Below the pieces are notes generated by a model, which saw only the letters and a program-made list of their open reading frames with translations, searched no databases and was not told the origin of the DNA. From Bordetella petrii (GTDB lineage: Bacteria > Pseudomonadota > Gammaproteobacteria > Burkholderiales > Burkholderiaceae_B): a stretch of DNA of 59,213 nucleotides. The translations under genes were made by a program, and so were the position numbers. The number at the start of each line of letters is the position of its first letter. Positions within the stretch are counted from its first letter, which is position 1. Positions 27,549-35,623 of the stretch are shown in pieces. The DNA lies in NCBI RefSeq assembly GCF_020991325.1, contig NZ_JAJMLX010000003.1, forward strand, positions 1 through 59,213, given 5' to 3'.

Positions 27549-28214
27549 TCAGTCGTCGGTAACCAGCCCGTGTTCGACGGCGTACACCGCCACCTGTACG
27601 CGGCTGGTCAGGTTGAGCTTCTTCAGAATATTCTGGACGTGGATTTTGACAGTGCTTTCGGCAATGTCCAACTGCCGCGCAATGACTTTGTTGCTGGCGC
27701 CGTGGGCCAGGCACTGCACGATCTCGCGTTCGCGCGCCGTCAGGCGGGTGCGTTCCCCGCCCCCGGCGCCGTTGGCACCCAGGTGGGTGGCCTGTTCGCG
27801 GAACCGGTCCACCAGCTTCGCCGTCATGTTGTCGGCAATGACGGGCTCGCCGGTGGCGGCACGCCGAATGGCAGCCTTCAGGGCTTCGGCATCGATATTC
27901 TTCACCAGATAACCGCGAGCGCCGTCGCGCAGGGCCTGGCTGAGTTCATCGGCTTCTTCGGACACCGTCAGGATGACCACCGCGCAGCCTGGCACGTCCT
28001 GCACCAGCAGCTGCAGGGTTTCCAGGCCGGACAGGCCCGGCATGTTCAGGTCCAGCAGCACCACGTCGGGCTGGAACTCTTTGGCCCGCTTGATGCCTTC
28101 CAGGCCGTCGGAGGCTTCCGCCACGATTTCGAAATCGGGCTGGCGCTGCAAGAGCAGCTTGATGCCGGAACGGAACAGGCTGTGGTCGTCGATGAGGAGA
28201 ATACGGATTGCCAT
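27549..28214 (-). CDS. narL: Nitrate/nitrite response regulator NarL
   Basis: 221-residue response regulator. Receiver domain with phospho-acceptor Asp55 in 'VVLLDLNMPGLSG', conserved 'DDHSLFR' acidic pocket, and a C-terminal LuxR/FixJ helix-turn-helix 'LTAREREIVQCLAHGASNKVIARQLDIAESTVKIHVQNILKKL'. It follows narX by 16 bases and is the cognate regulator for the nar genes upstream in the same array. Confidence 0.94.
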   Translation of the reverse strand: MAIRILLIDDHSLFRSGIKLLLQRQPDFEIVAEASDGLEGIKRAKEFQPDVVLLDLNMPGLSGLETLQLLVQDVPGCAVVILTVSEEADELSQALRDGARGYLVKNIDAEALKAAIRRAATGEPVIADNMTAKLVDRFREQATHLGANGAGGGERTRLTAREREIVQCLAHGASNKVIARQLDIAESTVKIHVQNILKKLNLTSRVQVAVYAVEHGLVTDD

Positions 28215-28230
28215 GAGAGAACGGAAACCT

Positions 28231-30165
28231 TCAGGCCGCCCGGCGTTCGGCGCCCGGCAGCAATAACTGCACGGTGGCGCCGGCCCCTGGCCGAGACGAC
28301 AGTTTTATCACAGCGTTGAGCCGCGCGGCGCGTTCGCGCATGATGTGCAAACCCACGTGGTTCTCCCCCTGCTGCTCGACAGACTCGGGGTCATAACCCA
28401 CGCCATCGTCGGAAATCTCCATTTCGAAATCCCTGTCGTTGCGCAACCGCACGCGTACGCGGCCGGCCTCGGCATGCTTGCGCACATTCGACAGGGCTTC
28501 CTGCAGGATGAACAGCACCTGCAGTTGCTGCTCGGGCGGCAAGGGACGGTCGGCGCCGTACTGCTGGTCCAGTTCAACCTCGATGCCCGTCTGGCGCTGG
28601 AAACGCTCGACCGCGACGCGGATGGCATCGGGAAGTTCACCTTGTTCGAGCTTGGTCCGGAAATTCACCAGCAGCTCGCGCACATCTTGATAGCTTTCTT
28701 CGACGCCCGTGCGCAGCAGGGGCACGATTTCTTCGATTTCCTGCTTATCGCCACGCGCCAGCGCATCGTCCAGCAATTGCAGCTGCAGCTTCAGGAAGTT
28801 CAGCCCCTGCGCAATACTGTCGTGCAACCCTTGCGCCATCAGGTTGCGCTCGCGCACCACCGCCAGCTGGCGCGCCTTGGCATCCAGGCGGCGGTTTTCC
28901 AGCGCCACCCCCAGGTGCTGGCCCAGGGTCTCCAGCAGCTGGGTTTCGGCGGGCGAGATCCGGGTAGGCTGATTGAAGTGCAGCGAGAACGACCCCAGCA
29001 CTTCCTCGCGGGCCACGATGCGGAACACCGCCAGGCTGCGAAAACCCTCGTTGGCGCAGTGGAAGGATTCGATGGTGGTCAGCTTGCGAAAATCGCGCAC
29101 GATCTGCGTGCCTTCCTGGGTAACAGTGCCGCAGTAGCACTGGTCGGCCCGCATGCAGCGTTCGGCTTCGGCCAGTTCTTCGGACAAGCCTTCGGACACC
29201 ATCATGCTGAGCTTGTCGTCGGTGGGGTTCAGGGTGCGGATGGTGCCGCCGTTGGCCTTGAACTGCGTCATTACGCGCTGCAGGAACCCGCGGCAAACGG
29301 CCTCGATGCTATTGGGCTGATTCAGGAAAGCCGCCATATCGTACAGCGCGCCGATATCGCGGTTCTGGGCCTCGAGTTCCGCCGTCTTGCGGCGCACCCG
29401 GTTTTCCAGGCTGCGATACAGGCTTTCCAGTTTGTCGGCCATCAGGTTGAAGCCGTGGGCCAGCACACCGAACTCGTCGCGGCTTTCCACGGGCAGACGC
29501 GCGCTGAACTCGCCGGCGGTCATGCGCTGCAGCCCGTCGCGCAAACGCAGCACCGGCGAGATTATCCACAGGTACAGCAGATAGATCATCGCCAGCGTGC
29601 CGACGCAGCCTATTACCGTCAACACGCCTTGCGACAAGCGCAGCAGGGTGGTCTTGCCGGCATTGTCGGCTTCGATCATGCGCACCAGCTTGTCGGCTTC
29701 GGCCACGAAGCCGGGCAGGGCGTCCAGGTAGGGCCACAGGTTGGCGTCCCGCTGCGCCAGCGCCACGGCCGGCTTCATGCGCTGGTCCCAGAATGTGGTC
29801 ACCACGTCCAGCTGGGCCCGTATGGCGGGATCCGCCGGCAGGAACAGCGGCCGCGCCGAATTGCCGCGCTCGAGCAGAGCCAGGGTTTCGTCCTGTTTGC
29901 GCACCAGTTCATCGGCCTGCTCCGCCCGCGCCGGAGCCGGCCGCATCAGTTCCACCGCCACATGGTTGGCCGTCATACGCAGGCTGCCGGTGTCGTTGAT
30001 GGCGGCGCCCGCGCCCTCCAGGCCCCACGACAGCCACAGCGACCACGCCACCATGCTCAATACCACGGCCAATGCAATAAGCGAGCTGGTGATGATGCGC
30101 GTGGACAGGCGGTCGCGCAGGGAGGGCAGGCCGTCGGGGCCCACCGGGAATTCTGAAGAGTTCAT
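28231..30165 (-). CDS. narX: Nitrate/nitrite sensor histidine kinase NarX
   Basis: 644 residues from the ATG at 30165 (longer starts at 30189 and 30210 are in frame). First helix around 'IITSSLIALAVVLSMVAWSLWL'; the nitrate-binding P-box-like segment 'INDTGSLRMTANHVAVELM'; second helix 'VLTVIGCVGTLAMIYLLYLWII'; HAMP; a central module with Cys-rich 'ERCMRADQCYCGT'; and an HPK7-type transmitter with His in 'NLMAQGLHDSIAQGLNFLKLQLQLL' and ATP-binding 'DDGVGYDPE'. It senses nitrate in the periplasm and phosphorylates NarL. Confidence 0.93.
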   Translation of the reverse strand: MNSSEFPVGPDGLPSLRDRLSTRIITSSLIALAVVLSMVAWSLWLSWGLEGAGAAINDTGSLRMTANHVAVELMRPAPARAEQADELVRKQDETLALLERGNSARPLFLPADPAIRAQLDVVTTFWDQRMKPAVALAQRDANLWPYLDALPGFVAEADKLVRMIEADNAGKTTLLRLSQGVLTVIGCVGTLAMIYLLYLWIISPVLRLRDGLQRMTAGEFSARLPVESRDEFGVLAHGFNLMADKLESLYRSLENRVRRKTAELEAQNRDIGALYDMAAFLNQPNSIEAVCRGFLQRVMTQFKANGGTIRTLNPTDDKLSMMVSEGLSEELAEAERCMRADQCYCGTVTQEGTQIVRDFRKLTTIESFHCANEGFRSLAVFRIVAREEVLGSFSLHFNQPTRISPAETQLLETLGQHLGVALENRRLDAKARQLAVVRERNLMAQGLHDSIAQGLNFLKLQLQLLDDALARGDKQEIEEIVPLLRTGVEESYQDVRELLVNFRTKLEQGELPDAIRVAVERFQRQTGIEVELDQQYGADRPLPPEQQLQVLFILQEALSNVRKHAEAGRVRVRLRNDRDFEMEISDDGVGYDPESVEQQGENHVGLHIMRERAARLNAVIKLSSRPGAGATVQLLLPGAERRAA

Positions 30166-30247
30166 GTCACGGCGCCAGCGAGTGGACATGAGCAGTGTAG
30201 CTTTTTTCATGGGTGCCGGACGGGTGCGGAACCGCGTCCGAGTAGGG

Positions 30248-30904
30248 TCAGGACATCGGCAGGAACGCGTCGGCGCGCGGAGAGTAAGCCAGCAAGGTGC
30301 CGGCATTCAGGTCGAAGTACCAGCCATGCAGGCTGAGGGCGCCGCGGTCCATTTGCCGCTTGACGCAGGCGAACGATTCCAGGTTGCGCAACGAGATCAG
30401 GATGGATGCCTGCTCGCACGCGCGGCGCTGCTCGGCCAGGCTGGCGTGCGGCAGTTGCCGCAGTACCTGCTCGCGCGCGGGTCCGGCGATATTGACCCAG
30501 CGGCCGATGTAGTCGCCCTCGCGATCGCCGTCGCCGGCCAGGCGCTGTTCCATCAATGCGCGGATCCCGCCACACTGGCTATGGCCCAGCACGATGATGC
30601 GGCCCACCTGCAATTGCTCCACGGCGAACTGGATGGCGGCCAGCACCCCTTGCTGCCCGCCCAGGTCTTCGGACAAGGGCACCAGATTGGCCACGTTGCG
30701 CACGGTGAAGATATCGCCGGGGTCGCAGCCCAGCAGCAATGCCGGATCCACCCGCGAGTCGCAGCAGCCGTTCAGCAGTGTGCCGGGGTTCTGGCCCCGG
30801 CACAGGTTGCGGAACAAGCCGGGCGCATCATCGAAATAATGCTGCTGGAAACGCTGGAACCCGCTGATAAAACGCTGCAAGTCCCCCGTACTGGTATTGG
30901 GCAT
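30248..30904 (-). CDS. Beta-class carbonic anhydrase
   Basis: 218-residue zinc enzyme interconverting CO2 and bicarbonate. Zinc ligands are Cys47 (with Asp49 and Arg51 in 'CCDSRV'), His108 and Cys111 in 'VLGHSQCGGIRA'. The gene begins 3 bases after moaA ends, inside the nar array, so it is probably cotranscribed with the anaerobic genes; why carbonic anhydrase is needed there is not known. Confidence 0.93.
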   Translation of the reverse strand: MPNTSTGDLQRFISGFQRFQQHYFDDAPGLFRNLCRGQNPGTLLNGCCDSRVDPALLLGCDPGDIFTVRNVANLVPLSEDLGGQQGVLAAIQFAVEQLQVGRIIVLGHSQCGGIRALMEQRLAGDGDREGDYIGRWVNIAGPAREQVLRQLPHASLAEQRRACEQASILISLRNLESFACVKRQMDRGALSLHGWYFDLNAGTLLAYSPRADAFLPMS

Positions 30905-30907
30905 TTT

Positions 30908-31903
30908 CTAACCCCCAGTCTGCGACATGAAGCGCACGATGCGTTCAGGGTGCGTGCGGAAGTCGTGCCGCTCGGGCTTGACGGCAATGGCGGCCGCGAT
31001 AGACCGGGCCAACTGCGCATCGCTGGCGCCCTGGCGCAGCATGGCGCCCAGCGGCACGCTGTCGCGCTGGCCCAGGCACAGGTACAGGGTCCCATCGGCG
31101 CCCAACCGCACGCGGTTGCAGGTAGCGCAGAAATGCTGCGACATCGGGGTAATGACGCCCAGCAAGGGCGGGCCGCCATCGCGTCCCCAGTATCGCGCGG
31201 GCCCCGCACCCGCCGCCGCCAGGGCCGGTATCAAGGCATGGCGGGCCGCCAGGCGGCTGCCCAGTTGGGTCAGGTCGATGCCGGCCGCGCGCCTGCCGGT
31301 GTCGCCCACGGGCATGGGCTCGATCAATCTCAGTATGAAGCCCTGGCGGCCGGCATAGGCCAGCAGCCGGTCCAGGTCGGGCTCGGGCGTGCTGGCCTGC
31401 ACCACGGCGTTGAGCTTGATGGGCGAGAACCCCGCGGCATGCGCGGCATCCAGCCCCCGCAGCACGTCGTCCAGGCAATCGCGGCCGGTAATACGCGCAT
31501 AGGCGGCGGCGTCCAGCGTATCCAGGCTGACGTTCAGCCGGTTTACTCCCGCGGCGCGCAATTCGGCGGCGTGGCGCGCCAGGCGCGTGGCATTGGTGGA
31601 CAACGACAGGTCTTGCAGGCCGGGCAGGGCCGCAAGCGCCCGCGCCAGCATGGGCACGCCGCCACGCGTCAGCGGCTCGCCGCCCGTCAGGCGCAGCTTG
31701 CGCACCCCCAGGCCCACGAAAATTCCCGCCAGCCGCGCCATTTCCGCGTGGCTGAGCCAGTGCGCGGGCGTATCGAAATGCCGGAAGCCGGCGGGCAGGC
31801 AATAGGTACAGCGCAGGTCGCAGCGATCGGTCACCGAGACGCGCAGGTAGTCGATGCGCCGCCCGTGGCCGTCGATCAGGGTGGAAACGCCCGCCATCGC
31901 CAT
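30908..31903 (-). CDS. moaA: GTP 3',8-cyclase MoaA (molybdenum cofactor synthesis)
   Basis: 331-residue radical-SAM enzyme for the first step of molybdopterin synthesis. N-terminal cluster Cys28-Cys32-Cys35 ('DRCDLRCTYCLP'), SAM-binding 'LTGGEPLTRGG', C-terminal cluster in 'CATCNRVRLGADGTLYLCLG', and the functional Gly-Gly tail ('MSQTGG'). The array-internal copy supplies cofactor for NarG. Flanked by the parvulin gene (3 bases) and the carbonic anhydrase gene. Confidence 0.95.
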   Translation of the reverse strand: MAMAGVSTLIDGHGRRIDYLRVSVTDRCDLRCTYCLPAGFRHFDTPAHWLSHAEMARLAGIFVGLGVRKLRLTGGEPLTRGGVPMLARALAALPGLQDLSLSTNATRLARHAAELRAAGVNRLNVSLDTLDAAAYARITGRDCLDDVLRGLDAAHAAGFSPIKLNAVVQASTPEPDLDRLLAYAGRQGFILRLIEPMPVGDTGRRAAGIDLTQLGSRLAARHALIPALAAAGAGPARYWGRDGGPPLLGVITPMSQHFCATCNRVRLGADGTLYLCLGQRDSVPLGAMLRQGASDAQLARSIAAAIAVKPERHDFRTHPERIVRFMSQTGG

Positions 31904-31906
31904 CCC

Positions 31907-32653
31907 CTACTGCACCAGCAGCCCGTCGGCGCCTTCCAGTTCGATGCCTTCGATCCGGGCGCGGCCGACCAGCAGGCGCAGGTATTGTCGCCAGGCGGTA
32001 TCGCGGCTGGCGGCGGCCAGTGCCTGGGCAATGCGCGGCGCCACGTCTTCATACGGCAGGCGATGGCCAGCCACGCATCGCGCGATACGCACGATATGCA
32101 GGCCATGGCGTGTCTCGACCAGGCGCGGCAGGATGCCCGTGGCCGCCTGGCCAAATACGGCGCGCTCGAATTCGGGAACCGTATCGCCACGTACCAGCTG
32201 CCCCAGGCTGCCGCCCACGGCAGCCGACGGGCAGTTCGACAGCGCGCGGGCGCGCTGTCCGAAACTTGCAGGGTCGGCCTGCACTTCCCGCAGCACCGCC
32301 TCCGCGCGTGCGCGCAAAAGCGCCAGATCGACGTCGGGCGTTACCTGGAAAAGAATGTGATCGGCTTCCACCAGTTCGCCCACGATGTAGCGGTGGGGGT
32401 GCATGTCGTAGTGGCGCCGGCAAGCGGCATCATCGGGTTGCGGCGCGCTGGCCTGCGTGGCGAGCAGCGCGTCGATGGCGGCCTCGTCGCTGTCGGCCTT
32501 CACGGCCAGGCGCCGCGCCTCATCCAGCAGCACCCGGCGCAGCACCAGGGCGGTGATGGCGCGCCGCTGCGGGTTCGGCGCATCGGCATGGCAGGACAGT
32601 TCGTTTTCCAGGTCGGCGTCGCTGAGTTCAACGCCATTGACGATGACAGGCAT
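31907..32653 (-). CDS. Parvulin-type (PpiC/NifM-like) peptidyl-prolyl isomerase
   Basis: 248 residues. An N-terminal helical region (1-90) is followed by a rotamase domain recognisable in 'VEADHILFQVTPDVDLALLRARAEAVL', 'FGQRARALSNCPSAAVGGSLGQLVRGDTVPEFERAVF' and 'PRLVETRHGLHIVRI'. No signal peptide, so cytoplasmic, unlike SurA or PrsA. Parvulins of this type accompany nitrate reductase operons in several beta- and gammaproteobacteria and probably help fold or mature NarGHI (inference). Confidence 0.88.
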   Translation of the reverse strand: MPVIVNGVELSDADLENELSCHADAPNPQRRAITALVLRRVLLDEARRLAVKADSDEAAIDALLATQASAPQPDDAACRRHYDMHPHRYIVGELVEADHILFQVTPDVDLALLRARAEAVLREVQADPASFGQRARALSNCPSAAVGGSLGQLVRGDTVPEFERAVFGQAATGILPRLVETRHGLHIVRIARCVAGHRLPYEDVAPRIAQALAAASRDTAWRQYLRLLVGRARIEGIELEGADGLLVQ

Positions 32654-32692
32654 GTTCGTTCCTAGCCGCCGGCCAGGCCGGCGGCACGTGGT

Positions 32693-33376
32693 TCAGCGCG
32701 GCCGCACCAACTGCCAGGCCCGGCCCAGATAGCCAATCGAGGCAAAACCGCTCCAGACGTGAACCAGCCGGGTAAAGGGAAAGATCACGAACAGCGTCAG
32801 TCCCATGAACAGGTGCGCCTTGAACAGCGCGGGCGCGTCGGCGATATAACCGGCCGCATCGCCCTGGAAGGTGACGATGTGCTGGGCCCAGGTCATGAAC
32901 AGCACCATCATGTGGCCGTCCATGTGGCCGGCCGACACCACAATAGTGGATAGCCCCAGGAGCAGCGTGACCAGCAGCCACAGCAACAGGATCTTGTCTC
33001 CCGTGCGCGTGACCCGGGCAATACGCGGGTGCGCCAGCCGGCGGTGCAGCAGGATCAGCAGGCCCGCCAGGCACAGCGTGCCCATGACCCCGCCCGCCGC
33101 CATGGCCACGGCCTGTTTCAGCGTATGCGACACACCCAGCGTGTCCCATACCACCACCGGCGTCAGCAGGCCCACCAGGTGGCCGAAGAACAACCCCAGT
33201 ATGCCGATGTGGAACAGGATGTTGCCCAGGCGCAATTGGCCCCGGTACAGCATCTGCGAACTATCGCTCTTCCAGGTGTACTGCTCGCGCTCGAAGCGTG
33301 CCAGGCTGCCGAACAGGAAGATCGCGAGCGCAATATAGGGATAGATACCGAAAACGAACTGATGCAGGGTGTTCAT
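32693..33376 (-). CDS. narI: Respiratory nitrate reductase gamma subunit NarI (cytochrome b)
   Basis: 227-residue membrane diheme subunit that takes electrons from quinol. Five helices. Heme ligands are His56 and His66 ('LFHIGILGLFFGHLVG') and His188 and His206 ('FKAHLFMG', 'RLVHVWSG'), close to the spacing in E. coli NarI. ATG at 33376 is chosen because the protein then begins 'MNTLHQFVFGIYPYIA', as expected; the longer in-frame start at 33454 runs into narJ. Confidence 0.96.
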   Translation of the reverse strand: MNTLHQFVFGIYPYIALAIFLFGSLARFEREQYTWKSDSSQMLYRGQLRLGNILFHIGILGLFFGHLVGLLTPVVVWDTLGVSHTLKQAVAMAAGGVMGTLCLAGLLILLHRRLAHPRIARVTRTGDKILLLWLLVTLLLGLSTIVVSAGHMDGHMMVLFMTWAQHIVTFQGDAAGYIADAPALFKAHLFMGLTLFVIFPFTRLVHVWSGFASIGYLGRAWQLVRPR

Positions 33377-33392
33377 AGCTAGGCTCGCGGTC

Positions 33393-34040
33393 TTATTGGT
33401 GGGCGCCAGGCATGCGCGGATGGAACTGCATGACGTGCGTGCCGGACGCCGCATGCGGCAGCAGTGGCTCTACGCCATCGGCGCCCACGCCGAAGGTTTC
33501 CATGGCTTCATCCATGTCGCGTATGGGCGGGTCGCTCTGTTCGCGCGGCACCACGGTGGTCAGGCCGCGCAGCACTGCAAACACTGTGGAATACGGGCTG
33601 CCGGAACGCGCCAGCCGGGCGCCGATGGCGGCCAGCACATGAATGGCCTCGTCCAGCAACAGGCCTGCTTGCGCGGGCTCGATCAGGCCCAGCAGTTCGA
33701 GAAACAGCGGGACATGGTCGGGCAGTTCGGCCGCTTGCGGCTCGAACCCGTGGCGTCGGTATTCTTGCAGAAGGTCTACCATGGCCTGTCCGCGATCGCG
33801 GCTTTCGCCATGAACGTGTTCGAACAAGTGCAGCGAATGCGACGGGTTGCGGTCAAAGGTGGCCACATAGTTTTCCTGCAAGGCGATCAGGCCATGCGCC
33901 TTCAGGAAGTCAGTCAGCGGCGACAGCTGGTCTTGCGTCTCGGGGAATGCTTCCAGCGCGCCGTCGATCTCGGGCATGGCATCGATAAGCGCCTGCTCGG
34001 GATAGGACAGCAGGGCGGAAAGAATGCGGTAGATATTCAT
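33393..34040 (-). CDS. narJ: Nitrate reductase maturation chaperone NarJ
   Basis: 215-residue cytoplasmic chaperone of the TorD/NarJ family, needed for insertion of the molybdenum cofactor and membrane docking of NarGH. Family features are 'RILSALLSYPEQALIDAMPEI', 'ENYVATFDRNPSHSLHLFEHVHGESRDRGQAMVDLLQEY' and 'PDHVPLFLELLG'. Located between narH and narI as in most nar operons. Confidence 0.95.
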   Translation of the reverse strand: MNIYRILSALLSYPEQALIDAMPEIDGALEAFPETQDQLSPLTDFLKAHGLIALQENYVATFDRNPSHSLHLFEHVHGESRDRGQAMVDLLQEYRRHGFEPQAAELPDHVPLFLELLGLIEPAQAGLLLDEAIHVLAAIGARLARSGSPYSTVFAVLRGLTTVVPREQSDPPIRDMDEAMETFGVGADGVEPLLPHAASGTHVMQFHPRMPGAHQ

Positions 34041-34057
34041 GGTGTCGTCCCGTGCAA

Positions 34058-35623
34058 TCAGCTCAGCGCCGCTTTCTTGCGCGACTTGGGCATCTCGATG
34101 AAGATCTCGCTGCCGCGCGGTTTCTTGCCGAACAAGGCGCCTTCAGACACCCCGCCCGAGCAGCCGTTGCCGAACGTGAACCCGCAGCTGCCTTTGTCGT
34201 TGAAGCTGTCTTCGACCATTTCCTTGTGGCTGGATGGCACCACGAAACGGTCTTCGTAGTTGGCAATGGCCAGGATGCGATACATGTCCTGCACCGTGGC
34301 GTGGTCCAGGCCTACATCCTGCAGGATGCTGTCATCGCGTTCGCCATGCACCGATTCGGCGCGCATATAGGCGCGCATGGCCAGCAGGCGCTCCAGGGCG
34401 TGCTGCACGGGTGTCTCGTCGCCAGCCGTCAGCAGGTTGGCCAGGTAGCGCATCGGGATCCGCAGCGTCGATACATCGGGGATCACGGCCGTCTGGCCGA
34501 TGGTCTTGTGATGCATGTGGCCGGCCTCGGCGGCCGACTGGATCGGCGACAGCGGCGGTATGTACCACACCATGGGCAGAGTGCGGTATTCCGGATGCAG
34601 CGGGAAGGCGATCTTCCATTCGCAGGCCATTTTGTACACGGGCGACTGGCGCGCGGCCTGCAGCCACGATTCCGGAATTCCCTGGCGCCGCGCCTCGGCG
34701 ATGACCTCGGGCGAATTCGGATCCAGGAACACATCCAGCTGGGCCTGGTACAGGTCTTGTTCGCTGGGGCTGGCGGCGGCCGATTCGATGCGGTCGGCGT
34801 CGTACAGCAGCACGCCCAGGTAGCGGATGCGGCCCACGCAGGTTTCCGAGCACACCGTGGGCTGGCCGGATTCGATGCGTGGATAACAGAAGGTGCATTT
34901 CTCGGCCTTGCCGCTTTGCCAGTTGTAGTACACCTTCTTATAGGGGCAGCCCGAGATGCACATGCGCCAGCCGCGGCACTTGTCCTGGTCGACCAGCACG
35001 ATGCCGTCGTCTTCGCGCTTGTAGATGGAACCCGACGGGCAACTGGCCACGCAAGCCGGGTTCAGGCAATGTTCGCACAGGCGCGGCAGGTACATCATGA
35101 AAGTGTTCTCGAAGGTCGAGTACATCTCTTTCTGCACGCCTTCGAACAGCGCGTCGCGGCTGCGCGAACTGAATTCGCCGCCCAGGTCGTCTTCCCAGTT
35201 GGGGCCCCAATGGATCTTGTCCATTTTCTTGCCCGTCAGCACCGACACCGGGCGCGCGGTGGGCGGGGTCTGGCTCAGCGGCGCTTTCTGCAGGTGTTCG
35301 TAGTCGTAGGTGAAAGGCTCGTAATAGTCGTCGATGGCCGGCAGATTGGGGTTGGCGAACAAGTTGGCCAGTATCTTCAGCTTGCCGCCCTGGCGCGGCT
35401 CGAGCTTGCCGGCCGCGTTGCGTGTCCAGCCGCCGTTCCAGCGCGACTGGTTCTCCCATTCTTTGGGGTAGCCGATGCCGGGCTTGGTTTCCACGTTGTT
35501 GAACCAGGCGTATTCGACGCCATCGCGGCTGGTCCAGACGTTCTTGCAGGTAATGGAGCACGTATGGCAGCCGATGCACTTGTCCAGATTCAGCACCATA
35601 CCGACTTGGGCACGGATTTTCAT
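34058..35623 (-). CDS. narH: Respiratory nitrate reductase beta subunit NarH
   Basis: 521-residue iron-sulfur subunit carrying electrons from NarI to NarG. Four Cys clusters are visible: 'CIGCHTCSITCKNVW', 'CEHCLNPACVASCP', 'CRGWRMCISGCP' (Trp in place of a Cys marks the 3Fe-4S centre) and 'CTFCYPRIESGQPTVCSETC'. ATG at 35623 overlaps the narG stop (ATGA), so the two are coupled. The C-terminal tail 'FIEMPKSRKKAALS' is basic. Confidence 0.97.
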   Translation of the reverse strand: MKIRAQVGMVLNLDKCIGCHTCSITCKNVWTSRDGVEYAWFNNVETKPGIGYPKEWENQSRWNGGWTRNAAGKLEPRQGGKLKILANLFANPNLPAIDDYYEPFTYDYEHLQKAPLSQTPPTARPVSVLTGKKMDKIHWGPNWEDDLGGEFSSRSRDALFEGVQKEMYSTFENTFMMYLPRLCEHCLNPACVASCPSGSIYKREDDGIVLVDQDKCRGWRMCISGCPYKKVYYNWQSGKAEKCTFCYPRIESGQPTVCSETCVGRIRYLGVLLYDADRIESAAASPSEQDLYQAQLDVFLDPNSPEVIAEARRQGIPESWLQAARQSPVYKMACEWKIAFPLHPEYRTLPMVWYIPPLSPIQSAAEAGHMHHKTIGQTAVIPDVSTLRIPMRYLANLLTAGDETPVQHALERLLAMRAYMRAESVHGERDDSILQDVGLDHATVQDMYRILAIANYEDRFVVPSSHKEMVEDSFNDKGSCGFTFGNGCSGGVSEGALFGKKPRGSEIFIEMPKSRKKAALS